Part shown: one piece after another, positions 46,177-53,784 of the stretch | Layout: each line of letters begins with the position of its first letter | Numbering within the stretch: position 1 is the first letter of the stretch | From: DASPTT01 sp035623275 | Lineage (GTDB): Bacteria; Actinomycetota; Acidimicrobiia; Acidimicrobiales; UBA8190 | DNA length: 55,539 bases | NCBI GenBank assembly: GCA_035623275.1 | Contig: DASPTT010000155.1 | Coordinates: forward strand, 1-55,539 | Direction of reading: 5' to 3' | Notes under the pieces: model-generated | The model's input: only the letters and a program-made list of their open reading frames with translations | Databases searched by the model: none | What the model was told of the DNA's origin: nothing | Position numbers and translations under genes: made by a program

Positions 46177-46809
46177 GTGGTCGTCGTGGCCGGTGGCGGC
46201 GGCAACCGGTTCGGCGGCCCCAAGCAGTTCGCCGAGCTTCACGGGCGCACACTCCTGCAGTGGTCGATCGACGCGGCCGCCACGGTGGCCGAGGGTGTCG
46301 TCGTCGTGGTGCCCGCCGAGGGGATCGAGGCGTGCCGCGCCGGCGCACCCGCGGTGGTCCGTGCCGTCGTCGCCGGTGGACCGACGCGTGCCGCCTCCGT
46401 GCGAGCGGGGCTGGCCGCGGTGCCCGACGACGCCGAGATCGTGGTGGTCCACGACGCCGCCCGGCCGCTCGCCTCACCGGCCTTGTTCCGACGCGTGGTC
46501 GACGCCGTCGTGGCGGGCGCGGCGGGCGCCGTGCCGGGGTTGCCGGTGGCCGACACCCTCAAAGAGGTGCGCGACGACGTGGTCGTCGGCACCACGCCAC
46601 GCGACGGTCTGGTGGCCGTCCAGACGCCCCAGGCGTTCCGGGCGGACGTCCTGCGCGAGGCGCACGGTGCGGGCGACGACGCCACCGACGACGCCGCCTT
46701 GGTGGAGGCCCGTGGCGCTACGGTGCGCGTGGTGCCCGGCGACCCCCACAACGTCAAGGTGACCACGCCCGAGGACCTGGAGGTCCTGCGCGCGCTGGCG
46801 CCGCGATGA
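46177..46809 (+). CDS. ispD: 2-C-methyl-D-erythritol 4-phosphate cytidylyltransferase
   Basis: Third step of the non-mevalonate isoprenoid pathway. The protein has the nucleotide motif VVVAGGGGNRFGGPKQF, VVVHDAARPLASP and TPRDGLVAVQTPQAFR. The first GTG in frame at 46177 gives 210 residues and starts just inside the first beta strand. A CTG at 46147 overlaps the carD stop as CTGA, like other couplings here, and would add ten residues ending DHAVW; it may be the true start. The stop overlaps ispF (ATGA). Confidence 0.9.
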   Translation: MVVVAGGGGNRFGGPKQFAELHGRTLLQWSIDAAATVAEGVVVVVPAEGIEACRAGAPAVVRAVVAGGPTRAASVRAGLAAVPDDAEIVVVHDAARPLASPALFRRVVDAVVAGAAGAVPGLPVADTLKEVRDDVVVGTTPRDGLVAVQTPQAFRADVLREAHGAGDDATDDAALVEARGATVRVVPGDPHNVKVTTPEDLEVLRALAPR

Positions 46810-47312
46810 CCGGGCCGGCGGGGTTGCCGGCCTTGCGGGTGGGGCACGGCGTCGACGTCCACCCATTTGCGGACGACCCGGCGCGTCCGCTGGTGCTCGG
46901 CGGTGTGCGCATCGAGGGGGCACCCGGTCTGCAGGGGCACAGCGACGCCGACGTGCTGTCCCACGCGTTGGCGGACGCCGTGCTCGGCGCGGCCGGCCTC
47001 GGGGACATCGGCCGCCACTTCCCCGACACCGACCGCGCGTGGGCAGGCGCCGATTCGATGGTGCTGCTGCGGCGCGTGGTGGCCATGGCCGCGGCCGAGG
47101 GTCTGGTCGCGCTGCACGCGGACTGCACGGTCGTCTGCGAACGACCGCGGCTCGCGGACCACCTGCCCGACATGGCACGGCAGCTGACCGACGCGCTCGG
47201 CGCCGTCGTGAACGTCAAGGCGACCCGAACCGAGGGCCTCGGTGCCCTGGGCCGGGGGGAGGGGATCGCGGCGTTCGCCGTGGTCCTGTTGGCGGGGACG
47301 ACGGGGTCGTGA
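46806..47312 (+). CDS. ispF: 2-C-methyl-D-erythritol 2,4-cyclodiphosphate synthase
   Basis: Makes the cyclic diphosphate two steps after IspD. The 168-residue protein has RVGHGVDVHPF with the zinc-binding Asp-x-His, the HSDADVLSHALADAVLGAAG motif with the third zinc His, IGRHFPDTD and the C-terminal VKATRTEGLGALGRGEGIAA. The ATG overlaps the ispD stop. Confidence 0.95.
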   Translation: MTGPAGLPALRVGHGVDVHPFADDPARPLVLGGVRIEGAPGLQGHSDADVLSHALADAVLGAAGLGDIGRHFPDTDRAWAGADSMVLLRRVVAMAAAEGLVALHADCTVVCERPRLADHLPDMARQLTDALGAVVNVKATRTEGLGALGRGEGIAAFAVVLLAGTTGS

Positions 47313-48154
47313 GCCCCTCGGGGGCGGGCCGGGTGCCGGCGGGGTCCGCCCGGGGAGGGCAGCGCGGCCGGGGTGGGGGCCGCCCGATGTCGCACGGAGC
47401 CGGTGTCGGCGGCGAGCAGGTCGAGGGGCGACAGGCCGTTCGGGAATTGCTCGCGGCCGGGGCGCGCCAGGTCCGGGAGGTGTGGATCACCCAAGGGCTC
47501 GACCCCTCGCCCGAGCTCGACGACATCGAGCGGCTGGCGCACCGTCGCCGCGCCCGCATCGTGGCGGTGAGCACGGGCCGGATGGAGGCCGCGGCGCGTA
47601 CCGACAACCCCCAAGGCGTGCTGGCGCGCGCAAAGCCCCTGGAGGCGTTCGACCTCGACGACCTGTGTGCCGCTGACCGGGGCCGTGCCGCCTTCCTCGT
47701 CGTCCTCGACGGCGTGACCGACCCGCACAACGTGGGCGCGGTGCTGCGCAGCGCCGAATGCGCCGGCGTGACCGGCGTCGTGCTGCCGCGCCATCGCGCC
47801 GCCCACGTGACACCGACCGTGGCCAAGGTGGCGGCCGGCGCCATCGAGCATCTCGCCTTCGCCCTCGTCCCGGGCGTGCCCAATGCGTTGGCTCGCCTGG
47901 ACGAGCTCGGCGTTGTCAGCGTCGGTCTCGACGAGGACGCCGAGCGCTCCCTGTACGACCTCGACCTCGACCTCGACGTGCGCGGTCCACTGGCGCTCGT
48001 GCTGGGTGCCGAGCATCGAGGGCTGGCGGCGCTCACCCGACGCCGGTGCACCACGCTGGCGGCCATCCCGCACCACGGCAAGCTGCCGTCGCTCAACGTG
48101 GCGGCGGCGGCCTCGGTGGCGTGCTTCGAGCTCGCTCGCCGCCGAGGCACCTAG
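47309..48154 (+). CDS. rlmB: TrmH/RlmB-family 23S rRNA or tRNA 2'-O-methyltransferase
   Basis: A SPOUT methyltransferase. From the GTG at 47309, which overlaps the ispF stop (GTGA), it has 281 residues: a Gly/Arg-rich N-terminal extension typical of actinobacterial members, the substrate-binding domain (VEGRQAVRELLAAGARQVRE), and the knotted domain with LVVLDGVTDPHNVGAVLRSA, LVLGAEHRGL and LPSLNVAAAASVACFE. An ATG at 47387 would drop the extension. The choice between rRNA G2251-type and other targets is by similarity only. Confidence 0.88.
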   Translation: MSPSGAGRVPAGSARGGQRGRGGGRPMSHGAGVGGEQVEGRQAVRELLAAGARQVREVWITQGLDPSPELDDIERLAHRRRARIVAVSTGRMEAAARTDNPQGVLARAKPLEAFDLDDLCAADRGRAAFLVVLDGVTDPHNVGAVLRSAECAGVTGVVLPRHRAAHVTPTVAKVAAGAIEHLAFALVPGVPNALARLDELGVVSVGLDEDAERSLYDLDLDLDVRGPLALVLGAEHRGLAALTRRRCTTLAAIPHHGKLPSLNVAAAASVACFELARRRGT

Positions 48155-48213
48155 CGTGCCCACGAGTGCCCAGCGGTGGCGGCGACGGTGCCACACAACG
48201 GAGCCGGCGATGG

Positions 48214-48243
48214 TGGAGCCGGTGGTGGTGGAGCCGGTGGTGG
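48214..48243. repeat. 15-bp tandem repeat of the tRNA-Thr 3' end
   Basis: TGGAGCCGGTGGTGG occurs at 48214-48228 and again at 48229-48243. The second copy is the CCA end, acceptor strand and start of the T stem of the tRNA. A more divergent copy (GGAGCCGGCGATGG) precedes them at about 48200. Confidence 0.8.
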
Positions 48244-48304
48244 GACTCGAACCCACGACCTGGCGATTACAAGTCGCCTGCGCTTCCAACTGCGCCACAC
48301 CGGC
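48229..48304 (-). tRNA. tRNA-Thr, anticodon TGT
   Basis: On the minus strand the cloverleaf is complete: acceptor GCCGGTG/CACCGGC, D stem GCGC/GCGC, anticodon stem GGCGA/TCGCC with loop CTTGTAA, and T stem GTGGG/CCCAC. The 3' CCA is encoded, unlike in the other threonine tRNA of this window. Reads ACA codons. Confidence 0.95.
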
Positions 48305-48312
48305 CTGCGACA

Positions 48313-48318
48313 ACGCTA
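48313..48318 (-). promoter_or_regulatory. -10 element TAGCGT of tRNA-Thr(TGT)
   Basis: On the minus strand TAGCGT ends 8 bases before the mature tRNA 5' end. Confidence 0.4.
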
Positions 48319-48382
48319 GTGCCGACTCTGTCGTGCCGAGGATGCTTGCTTCGGCCTTCGCGCGCGGGCAGGCTGGGCCGGG

Positions 48383-48643
48383 ATGTCTCTGAGCGAGCGG
48401 GACCGGAAGATCCTCGACTTCGAGGAGTCATGGTGGGCGCACCCCGGCAGCAAGGCGACCGCCATTCGTGAGCGCCTGGCCATGTCGCCCACGCGCTACT
48501 ACCGGATCCTCGGGGAGCTCGTGGAGTCGCCGGAGGCCATGGAGCACGCGCCTCTGCTGGTGCGGCGCCTGCGGCTGCGCCGGCGCGAGCGCCGCCGCGA
48601 TCGGTTCGAAGGCGCCGTCCAGCCGCACAACCCGCGGCGATGA
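48383..48643 (+). CDS. DUF3263 protein
   Basis: An 86-residue basic protein of a family restricted, as far as I know, to actinobacteria. The core is ILDFEESWWAHPGSKATAIR and LAMSPTRYYRILGELVESPE, which looks like a small helix-turn-helix, and the C-terminus is very arginine-rich. DNA binding is inferred. The stop overlaps the start of the next gene (ATGA), so the two are coupled. Confidence 0.88.
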   Translation: MSLSERDRKILDFEESWWAHPGSKATAIRERLAMSPTRYYRILGELVESPEAMEHAPLLVRRLRLRRRERRRDRFEGAVQPHNPRR

Positions 48644-49254
48644 CGACGGCGTCGCCCGGAGGGCACAACGGAGGGGCCGGGGCCGAGCGCGACGAGGAGC
48701 GGGACTTCTACGGACCCGAGCACCGCACGAGCCTGCGTGGGGTGATCGTGGTGGCGGCCGCCTTCGTGCTCTGCATCCTCCTGCTCCCGTCGGGAACCCG
48801 GGCGCCCTCGGCCGTGCCGGCAGAGGCGACCGTGGCGACCCCCACGACGGTGCCCCCCGCCCACCGGACGACCTCGACCACCACGGCGCCGCCGCACGGC
48901 CACGGCGCGACGAGCACGACCACGATCCCCGCGCCCGCCACCGTGCACGTGCTCGTGGCCAACGGCACCACCACCAACGGCGTGGCGGGCGCGGTGACCA
49001 CCTATCTCGGGCAGAAGGGCTATGGCACGCTGACGGCCGCCAACGCCCTCACCCGGGTGACCGGTACGCAGATCTACCCGACGGGCGGGTCGACGGCCGC
49101 GGCCCAGGAGGTCGCGCAGACCCTGGGACTGCCGGTGAGCACCGTCCAGGCGGTCGGCGCGCCGGCCCCCGTGCCGAGCTCGTCAGGCGCCACCGTGGTC
49201 GTCATCGCCGGTCCCGACCTCGCCGCCCGGTTCGCACCGTCGGCCCAGGGCTGA
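48640..49254 (+). CDS. Membrane-anchored LytR C-terminal-domain protein
   Basis: A 204-residue protein with a cytoplasmic N-terminus (about 35 residues), one membrane helix (GVIVVAAAFVLCILLLPSG), a Thr/Pro/Ala-rich extracellular linker, and a LytR_C domain beginning VHVLVANGTTTNGVAGAVTT. Such domains follow LytR-CpsA-Psr ligases or stand alone, as here, and are thought to act at the cell wall. No catalytic domain is present. The pairing of DUF3263 with LytR_C is common in actinobacteria. Confidence 0.85.
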   Translation: MTTASPGGHNGGAGAERDEERDFYGPEHRTSLRGVIVVAAAFVLCILLLPSGTRAPSAVPAEATVATPTTVPPAHRTTSTTTAPPHGHGATSTTTIPAPATVHVLVANGTTTNGVAGAVTTYLGQKGYGTLTAANALTRVTGTQIYPTGGSTAAAQEVAQTLGLPVSTVQAVGAPAPVPSSSGATVVVIAGPDLAARFAPSAQG

Positions 49255-49261
49255 CCTGTCG

Positions 49262-50080
49262 ATGGCCGGCGCCGCCGGCGGTGCGTCCGGTCTCGGGGCC
49301 TTGGGCGCCCTGGCCGAGGACCCCGCGGCCAGTGCCCTGCTGACCGACTTCGACGGCACGCTCGCCGCCATCGTGCCCGATCCGGCGACGGCCGTCCCGG
49401 TGCCCGGGGCGATCGACGTGCTCGCCCGCCTCGCCCGCCACCTCGGCGTCGTGGGCGTCGTCTCGGGGCGTCCCGCCGCGTTCCTGCGCGAGCGGCTGGC
49501 GGGCGCCGGGGGGGCCGTTCACCTGGTCGGGGTCTACGGGTTCGAGTGGTTCGAGGACGGCGAGCTGCGGATCGCGCCCGAGGTCGAGCCGTGGCTCGGG
49601 CCCGCGGCGCGCGTCGTGGCCGCCGCCCGCGCCGAGGCGCCGGCCGGCGTGGGCGTGGAGCACAAGGGCGCAGCCGTGGCCATCCACTGGCGGCGCGCGC
49701 CCGAAGCAGGCGCGTGGGGCATGGCCTTCGCGCGGCGCTGGGCCGCGGACAGCGGGCTCGAGCTCCAGCCGGGACGGATGGCCGTGGAGCTGCGGCCACC
49801 GGTCCGCATCGACAAGGGGGTGGTGGTGACGCGCCTGTCGTCGGGTTGCCGGGCGGTGGGGTTCGCGGGGGACGACGCCGGCGATCTCGCCGCCTTCGCC
49901 GCGCTCGACGACCTGGCGCGCCACGGCGTGCTGACGGCCCGCGTCGCCGTGGCCGACGAGGAATCGCCGGCCGCGCTGCTCGACGCCGCCGACGTGGTGG
50001 TCGAGGGACCGGTGCAGGCCATCGGCCTGCTCCGCCGGCTTGCAGACGTGGTCGAGGCAAGGCCAGCCGCCGGCGGCTGA
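49262..50080 (+). CDS. otsB: Trehalose-6-phosphate phosphatase
   Basis: HAD-family enzyme that dephosphorylates trehalose 6-phosphate. The 272-residue protein has motif I LLTDFDGTLAAI, motif II VVSGRPAAFL, the substrate-cap segment YGFEWFEDG, and motifs III/IV in VRIDKGVVV and FAGDDAGDLAAF. ATG start 7 bases after the previous stop. It converges on otsA, whose product is its substrate, with only 8 bases between the stops. Confidence 0.9.
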   Translation: MAGAAGGASGLGALGALAEDPAASALLTDFDGTLAAIVPDPATAVPVPGAIDVLARLARHLGVVGVVSGRPAAFLRERLAGAGGAVHLVGVYGFEWFEDGELRIAPEVEPWLGPAARVVAAARAEAPAGVGVEHKGAAVAIHWRRAPEAGAWGMAFARRWAADSGLELQPGRMAVELRPPVRIDKGVVVTRLSSGCRAVGFAGDDAGDLAAFAALDDLARHGVLTARVAVADEESPAALLDAADVVVEGPVQAIGLLRRLADVVEARPAAGG

Positions 50081-50088
50081 TCGGCGGG

Positions 50089-51462
50089 TCAGCCGGGGAC
50101 CGCCAGCTGCGCCTCGAGCCACGCCGCGGGCGGGCGGCGCAGGACGAGCTCGCGCAGTGCTTCCGCTCGCCGCTTGCGCTCTCCCGCCGGCATGTCGAGC
50201 GCATCGGCCATGGCGATGGCCGTCCCCGAGACGTCGAAGGGGTTCAGGCCGATGACCTCGGCCCGCAGCTCCTCGTAGGCGCCCGCATGGCGCGACAGGG
50301 CGAGGACCCCGTCGGCGGTGTTCACGAGCGGGCCCTCCTTGGCGACCAGGTTGAGCCCGTCGCGCACGGAATTGACCAGGAGCACGTCGTAGCGGGTGAG
50401 CGCGGCGAGCGCCCGGTCGGTGTCGTCCGCGATCTCGAGCAGCAGGGGGGACCACGTCGTCGTGCCCCACCGGTCGTTGATGACCTCGGCGACGTGCTCG
50501 ACCTCCGTCGCGTACGCCAGGTACTCGGGCAGGCTCTGGCGGGACGGGTAGATGTGCGCCAGCATCACCACCCGGCCCCGCAGGTCACGGCGGTGCGCCA
50601 GGAGCTCGTCGAAGGCCCAGAAACCGCGCAGGAGGTTCTTCGACGGCTCGATCCGGTCGGTGCGGACCACGACGGCGCGGTCGCCGACGGCCTCGTCGAG
50701 GGCGGCCCTCGCCGCCAGGCACCCCGCGGACTCCACCCGCCGGCCGAGCAGCGCCGCGTCGGCCCCCAACGGCGCCACGAAGGTGTGTGGCGTGCCGACC
50801 CCTCCGTCCGCGCAGCACGCCTGGAAGCCACTCTCCCAGGGGCGCGCGTGGAAGCCACAGGCGTCGGCCGCGGCCAATCCTGCGAGCAGTTCGCGCCCGA
50901 CGGCGTCGGGCAGCACGCGCCACATGCTCGGGTCGGCGAAGGGGGTGTGCGTGAAGTGCACCACCCGGACGTCGGGTCGGGAGCGGGCGAGCAGGCCCGG
51001 GACGAGGCAGAGGTGGTAGTCCTGGACGAGGACCGTCGCCCCGGGGCCGGCGACCTCCGCGACGGTCGTGGCGAAGAGGGCGTTGAAGCGACGGAACCCC
51101 TCGAAGGCCTCGTCGAACCGGTGGTCCAGCACGGGGCGGCGCGCCAGGTCGAAGAGGTGGTGGTGGCAGTTCCACAGCGTCGAGTTGGCCACCACGTCGT
51201 AGGCCATGCGATAGGTGTCCGGATCGGGCTGCACCGTCACCAGGGGGATCGAGCCGGCGACCATGAGCCCCCGCGTCGCCGCGGCCCGGTCCGCCTCGCT
51301 CATGGCGCAGGCGACCCAGGTGGCGCCGCTGTGCTCGACGAGCGGGTGGAGCGCCGCGGCCAGGCCGCCGCCCGAGCCGGCTGGGACGGGGTGCCCGCGG
51401 TCGTCGAACGCGAACGACAGGGGACCGCGGTTGGACGCGATGACGAGCCCGACCTGGCCCAT
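50089..51462 (-). CDS. otsA: Trehalose-6-phosphate synthase-type glycosyltransferase (GT20)
   Basis: Joins a nucleotide-activated glucose to glucose 6-phosphate. The 457-residue protein has VIASNRGPLSF, SGGGLAAAL, VQDYHLCLVPGLL (usual form HDYHL), FTHTPFADP, RTDRIEPSKNLLRG (usual form near RLDYTKG) and SVRDGLNLVAKE. The changes in the donor and acceptor loops place it in a divergent branch, which also holds glucosylglycerol-phosphate and pseudo-glycosyltransferases. otsB next door supports trehalose. ATG start 6 bases after TAGGGT. Confidence 0.82.
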   Translation of the reverse strand: MGQVGLVIASNRGPLSFAFDDRGHPVPAGSGGGLAAALHPLVEHSGATWVACAMSEADRAAATRGLMVAGSIPLVTVQPDPDTYRMAYDVVANSTLWNCHHHLFDLARRPVLDHRFDEAFEGFRRFNALFATTVAEVAGPGATVLVQDYHLCLVPGLLARSRPDVRVVHFTHTPFADPSMWRVLPDAVGRELLAGLAAADACGFHARPWESGFQACCADGGVGTPHTFVAPLGADAALLGRRVESAGCLAARAALDEAVGDRAVVVRTDRIEPSKNLLRGFWAFDELLAHRRDLRGRVVMLAHIYPSRQSLPEYLAYATEVEHVAEVINDRWGTTTWSPLLLEIADDTDRALAALTRYDVLLVNSVRDGLNLVAKEGPLVNTADGVLALSRHAGAYEELRAEVIGLNPFDVSGTAIAMADALDMPAGERKRRAEALRELVLRRPPAAWLEAQLAVPG

Positions 51463-51468
51463 GAGCCG

Positions 51469-51474
51469 ACCCTA
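51469..51474 (-). promoter_or_regulatory. -10 element TAGGGT of otsA (leaderless type)
   Basis: On the minus strand TAGGGT ends 6 bases before the ATG at 51462. Confidence 0.5.
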
Positions 51475-51502
51475 CCTGCGCCGGGACGCGATCGGGAGCA
51501 CG

Positions 51503-52615
51503 ATGGGCGTCATGGCCGACCAGGACCTGCCGAGGTCCCGCACGCTTCTCGCCGCGCCGGATGCCTTCAAGGGGACGGCCTCGGCGGTGGCCATCGCCCG
51601 GGCGATCGGAAAAGGGGCCGCCCAGGCTGGGTGGGAGAGCGACGCCTGCCCCTTGTCGGACGGGGGCGAGGGCTTCGCCGAGGTCCTCGCGCTGGCCCGA
51701 GGGGGGCGAGGGGCGTGGCGCGAGACGACGGTCACGGGCCCACTCGGCGAGCCGGTGGCCGCCCGGTGGTGGTTGGGCGCCCCCGGGCGCGCCACGAACC
51801 GCCGCGGTGCGCCCCGTCCGCCGGAAGCGGTGATCGAGTCGGCGTCCGCGTCGGGGCTGCCGCTCGTCGGGGGCGCGGCGGGAAACGACCCGCTGGCCGC
51901 GTCGACGAAGGGGACCGGTGAGCTCATCGTGGCGGCACGCGACGCAGGGGCGCGGCGCATCCTCGTCGGGGTGGGGGGCACGGCGACCACGGACGGCGGG
52001 CGGGGGGCGGTCGAGGCCATCGAGACGTCCGGTGGCATCGGCCCCGTCGACCTTCGGGTCGCCTGCGACGTCGACATCGCCTTCGTCGACGCGGCAGCGC
52101 GTTTCGCCCCCCAGAAGGGGGCGGACGCGGCGCAGGTCGAGGAGCTGCGCATCCGTCTCGTCAAGCTGGCCCGGTCGTATCGCGACCGATACGGCGTCGA
52201 CGTCGATCGGCTTCCCGGCGCAGGAGCGGCCGGCGGGCTGGCCGGCGGGCTGGCCGCCATCGGGGCCCGGTTGATGCCGGGGTTCGCGCTGGTGGCCGAG
52301 GCCGTGGGCCTGCACGGCAGGCTCTCGGGCGCGGCGCTGGTCGTCACCGGCGAGGGGGGCCTCGATCGCACGTCGCTGGCGGGCAAGGTGGTGGGCGGTG
52401 TGACCCGGGCGGCGGTCGCCGCCGCCGTGCCGGTGCTCGTGGTGGCCGGGACCGTGACCGGGCAGGACGAGCTTCCCGCGCTCCTGGCGGGCGAGGTGGG
52501 CGGGGCCGTCGACGTCCTGAGCCTTGTGGAGCGTTTCGGCGCGGAGCGCGCCATGGCCGACCCGGCCGGCTGCGTGGCTGCCGCCGTGGCCTCGTTTCTG
52601 CGCTCGGTCGCATGA
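51503..52615 (+). CDS. Glycerate kinase (GarK/GlxK family)
   Basis: Phosphorylates D-glycerate, normally to 2-phosphoglycerate in this family. The protein has LLAAPDAFKGTASAVAIARA, CPLSDGGEGFAEV, the IESASASGLPLV segment, ILVGVGGTATTDGG, GAGAAGGLAGGLAAIGA and VVTGEGGLDRTSLAGK. From the ATG at 51503 it has 370 residues; an ATG at 51512 would give 367, and GGGAG fits the upper one poorly. Divergent from otsA with a 40-base gap. Confidence 0.9.
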   Translation: MGVMADQDLPRSRTLLAAPDAFKGTASAVAIARAIGKGAAQAGWESDACPLSDGGEGFAEVLALARGGRGAWRETTVTGPLGEPVAARWWLGAPGRATNRRGAPRPPEAVIESASASGLPLVGGAAGNDPLAASTKGTGELIVAARDAGARRILVGVGGTATTDGGRGAVEAIETSGGIGPVDLRVACDVDIAFVDAAARFAPQKGADAAQVEELRIRLVKLARSYRDRYGVDVDRLPGAGAAGGLAGGLAAIGARLMPGFALVAEAVGLHGRLSGAALVVTGEGGLDRTSLAGKVVGGVTRAAVAAAVPVLVVAGTVTGQDELPALLAGEVGGAVDVLSLVERFGAERAMADPAGCVAAAVASFLRSVA

Positions 52616-52700
52616 CCCGGGTACACCCCGACCGCGCACCGACGGTGGTCACAAGGCGACGGATCGTGGTTGACTTCCGGGTCCCGATGTTGTTTTTCGA

Positions 52701-52749
52701 TCTAATTGCGCCTCGCGTTTGCTACCAGCTAACGCGAGGCGCAATTAGA
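52701..52749. repeat. Perfect 19-bp inverted repeat in an AT-richer patch
   Basis: TCTAATTGCGCCTCGCGTT at 52701-52719 and its exact reverse complement at 52731-52749 flank an 11-base loop. The site lies in the 183-base gap between the convergent glycerate kinase and SDR genes, which holds nothing else I can identify. A TTGTTTTT run stands just before the left arm, which is the wrong side for a standard terminator on the plus strand; on the minus strand the stem is followed by A residues. A bidirectional hairpin terminator without U-tract, or the remnant of a small element, are both possible. Confidence 0.85.
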
Positions 52750-52798
52750 CGTGGAAGAACAACTCGGCACCGGGGCGCCGGCGACCGGACCCCGCCCC

Positions 52799-53731
52799 TC
52801 ACGGACGCAGCAGCTCCGGGTGGCGGGCGGCCACCATGCGGCGCAGGCCCTGTCGCCAGGGGACCGTCGTGTGCCCGACTAGGTCGTGCATGCGGGTGAG
52901 GTCGACCTCCACGCTGTCGATGGTCTGGTCGGTGGGCGTGAAGCGCACCGCCAGCCCCGTGAGCTCTGCCAGATGGCCGCACCACTCCTCGACGCTCACG
53001 GCGTCGTCCCCGCCCCAGTTCACCACCGTGGCCGGTGTGGACGCGACGCCGAGCAGCAGCGGCACCATGCGGGCGATGTCGTCCTCGTGCAGCGGGTGAT
53101 AGGTGCTCGGGGCGTCGAGGTGCACCGGGATGGCGCTGCCGTTTCGCATCATCTCGAGATGGACCGCGGGCCATCCCCCGCGATCGCCGTAGGGGACCGA
53201 CAGGCGGGCGACGGTGGTGGGGATCCCGAAGCGCCGCGCGCTCCAACGGGCGGTGGCCTCCGCCGCGATCTTGCCGATGCTGTAGGTCCGCAGGAACGGC
53301 CAGACGGCGTGGTTGTCGCCGAGCTCGTCGTCCTCGGCGAAGACGTGGTGGCCCATCGGCTTGTAGACCGCGGTCGAGGAGCAGTGCAGGAAGCCGCGCG
53401 CCCGCCGGTGGTGCTCCATGAGCGCCGCGAGCCCGCCGACGTTGGCGTCGAGGTCGCGCTCCCAGTGGTTCGACTTGGCCACGGCGAAGTGGCAGACGTA
53501 GTCGGCCCCGGCCGGCAGGGCGCCGACGTCGCCGGCCACCAGGTCGACCGGCACGCACTCGACGCCCGCCGCTTCCAGCCGGGCGCGGGATTCCGCGTCC
53601 CGGAAGCGGGCCGCGCCCACCACCCGGTGACCGGACGCGGCCAGCGACAGGGCGACCGGCTCGGCCACCTGGCCGGTCACGCCCGTCACCACGATGGTGG
53701 ACCCGCCGGGTATCCCGCTCGTCCCGCTCAC
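52799..53731 (-). CDS. NAD-dependent epimerase/dehydratase (extended SDR family)
   Basis: A 310-residue Rossmann enzyme with the cofactor motif VVTGVTGQVAEPVALSLA, the strand CHFAVAKSN, the serine region LHCSSTAVYKP and the catalytic YSIGK (Tyr and Lys). The C-terminal part has YHPLHEDDIARMVPLLL and VNWGGDDAVSVEEW. The substrate is unknown; sequence gives only the general class of sugar-nucleotide epimerases, reductases and related enzymes. The GTG at 53731 follows TAGCGT by 7 bases. It is divergent from tetR, and the proposed operator lies between their promoters. Confidence 0.85.
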   Translation of the reverse strand: MSGTSGIPGGSTIVVTGVTGQVAEPVALSLAASGHRVVGAARFRDAESRARLEAAGVECVPVDLVAGDVGALPAGADYVCHFAVAKSNHWERDLDANVGGLAALMEHHRRARGFLHCSSTAVYKPMGHHVFAEDDELGDNHAVWPFLRTYSIGKIAAEATARWSARRFGIPTTVARLSVPYGDRGGWPAVHLEMMRNGSAIPVHLDAPSTYHPLHEDDIARMVPLLLGVASTPATVVNWGGDDAVSVEEWCGHLAELTGLAVRFTPTDQTIDSVEVDLTRMHDLVGHTTVPWRQGLRRMVAARHPELLRP

Positions 53732-53738
53732 GGCGCAG

Positions 53739-53744
53739 ACGCTA
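53739..53744 (-). promoter_or_regulatory. -10 element TAGCGT of the SDR gene (leaderless type)
   Basis: On the minus strand TAGCGT ends 7 bases before the GTG at 53731. Its -35 region overlaps the proposed TetR operator. Confidence 0.5.
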
Positions 53745-53749
53745 ACCGG

Positions 53750-53778
53750 TTGACAAGGTAGTGAGTGACCACTAATCT
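53750..53778 (+). promoter_or_regulatory. Consensus promoter of the tetR gene
   Basis: TTGACA (53750-53755), 17 bases, TAATCT (53773-53778): the best match to the sigma-70 consensus in the window. The -10 ends 6 bases before the GTG at 53785, so the transcript is probably leaderless. Confidence 0.8.
53758..53773. promoter_or_regulatory. Proposed TetR operator 1
   Basis: GTAGTGAGTGACCACT lies inside the tetR promoter spacer; with the next base it contains TAGTG-N6-CACTA, a perfect 5+5 bp inverted repeat. A bound regulator would block the tetR promoter and cover the -35 region of the divergent SDR gene. Confidence 0.6.
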
Positions 53779-53784
53779 AAAACC

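Noticed and set aside
48214..48304. Integrated genomic island at the tRNA-Thr
   Set aside because: The repeats are directly adjacent with nothing between them, and no integrase or foreign genes occur on either side.
52701..52749. Integron attC site or dif-type recombination site
   Set aside because: attC sites are imperfect palindromes with bulges and RYYYAAC/GTTRRRY cores, and dif has 11-bp arms around a 6-bp centre; this repeat fits neither, and no integrase is nearby.
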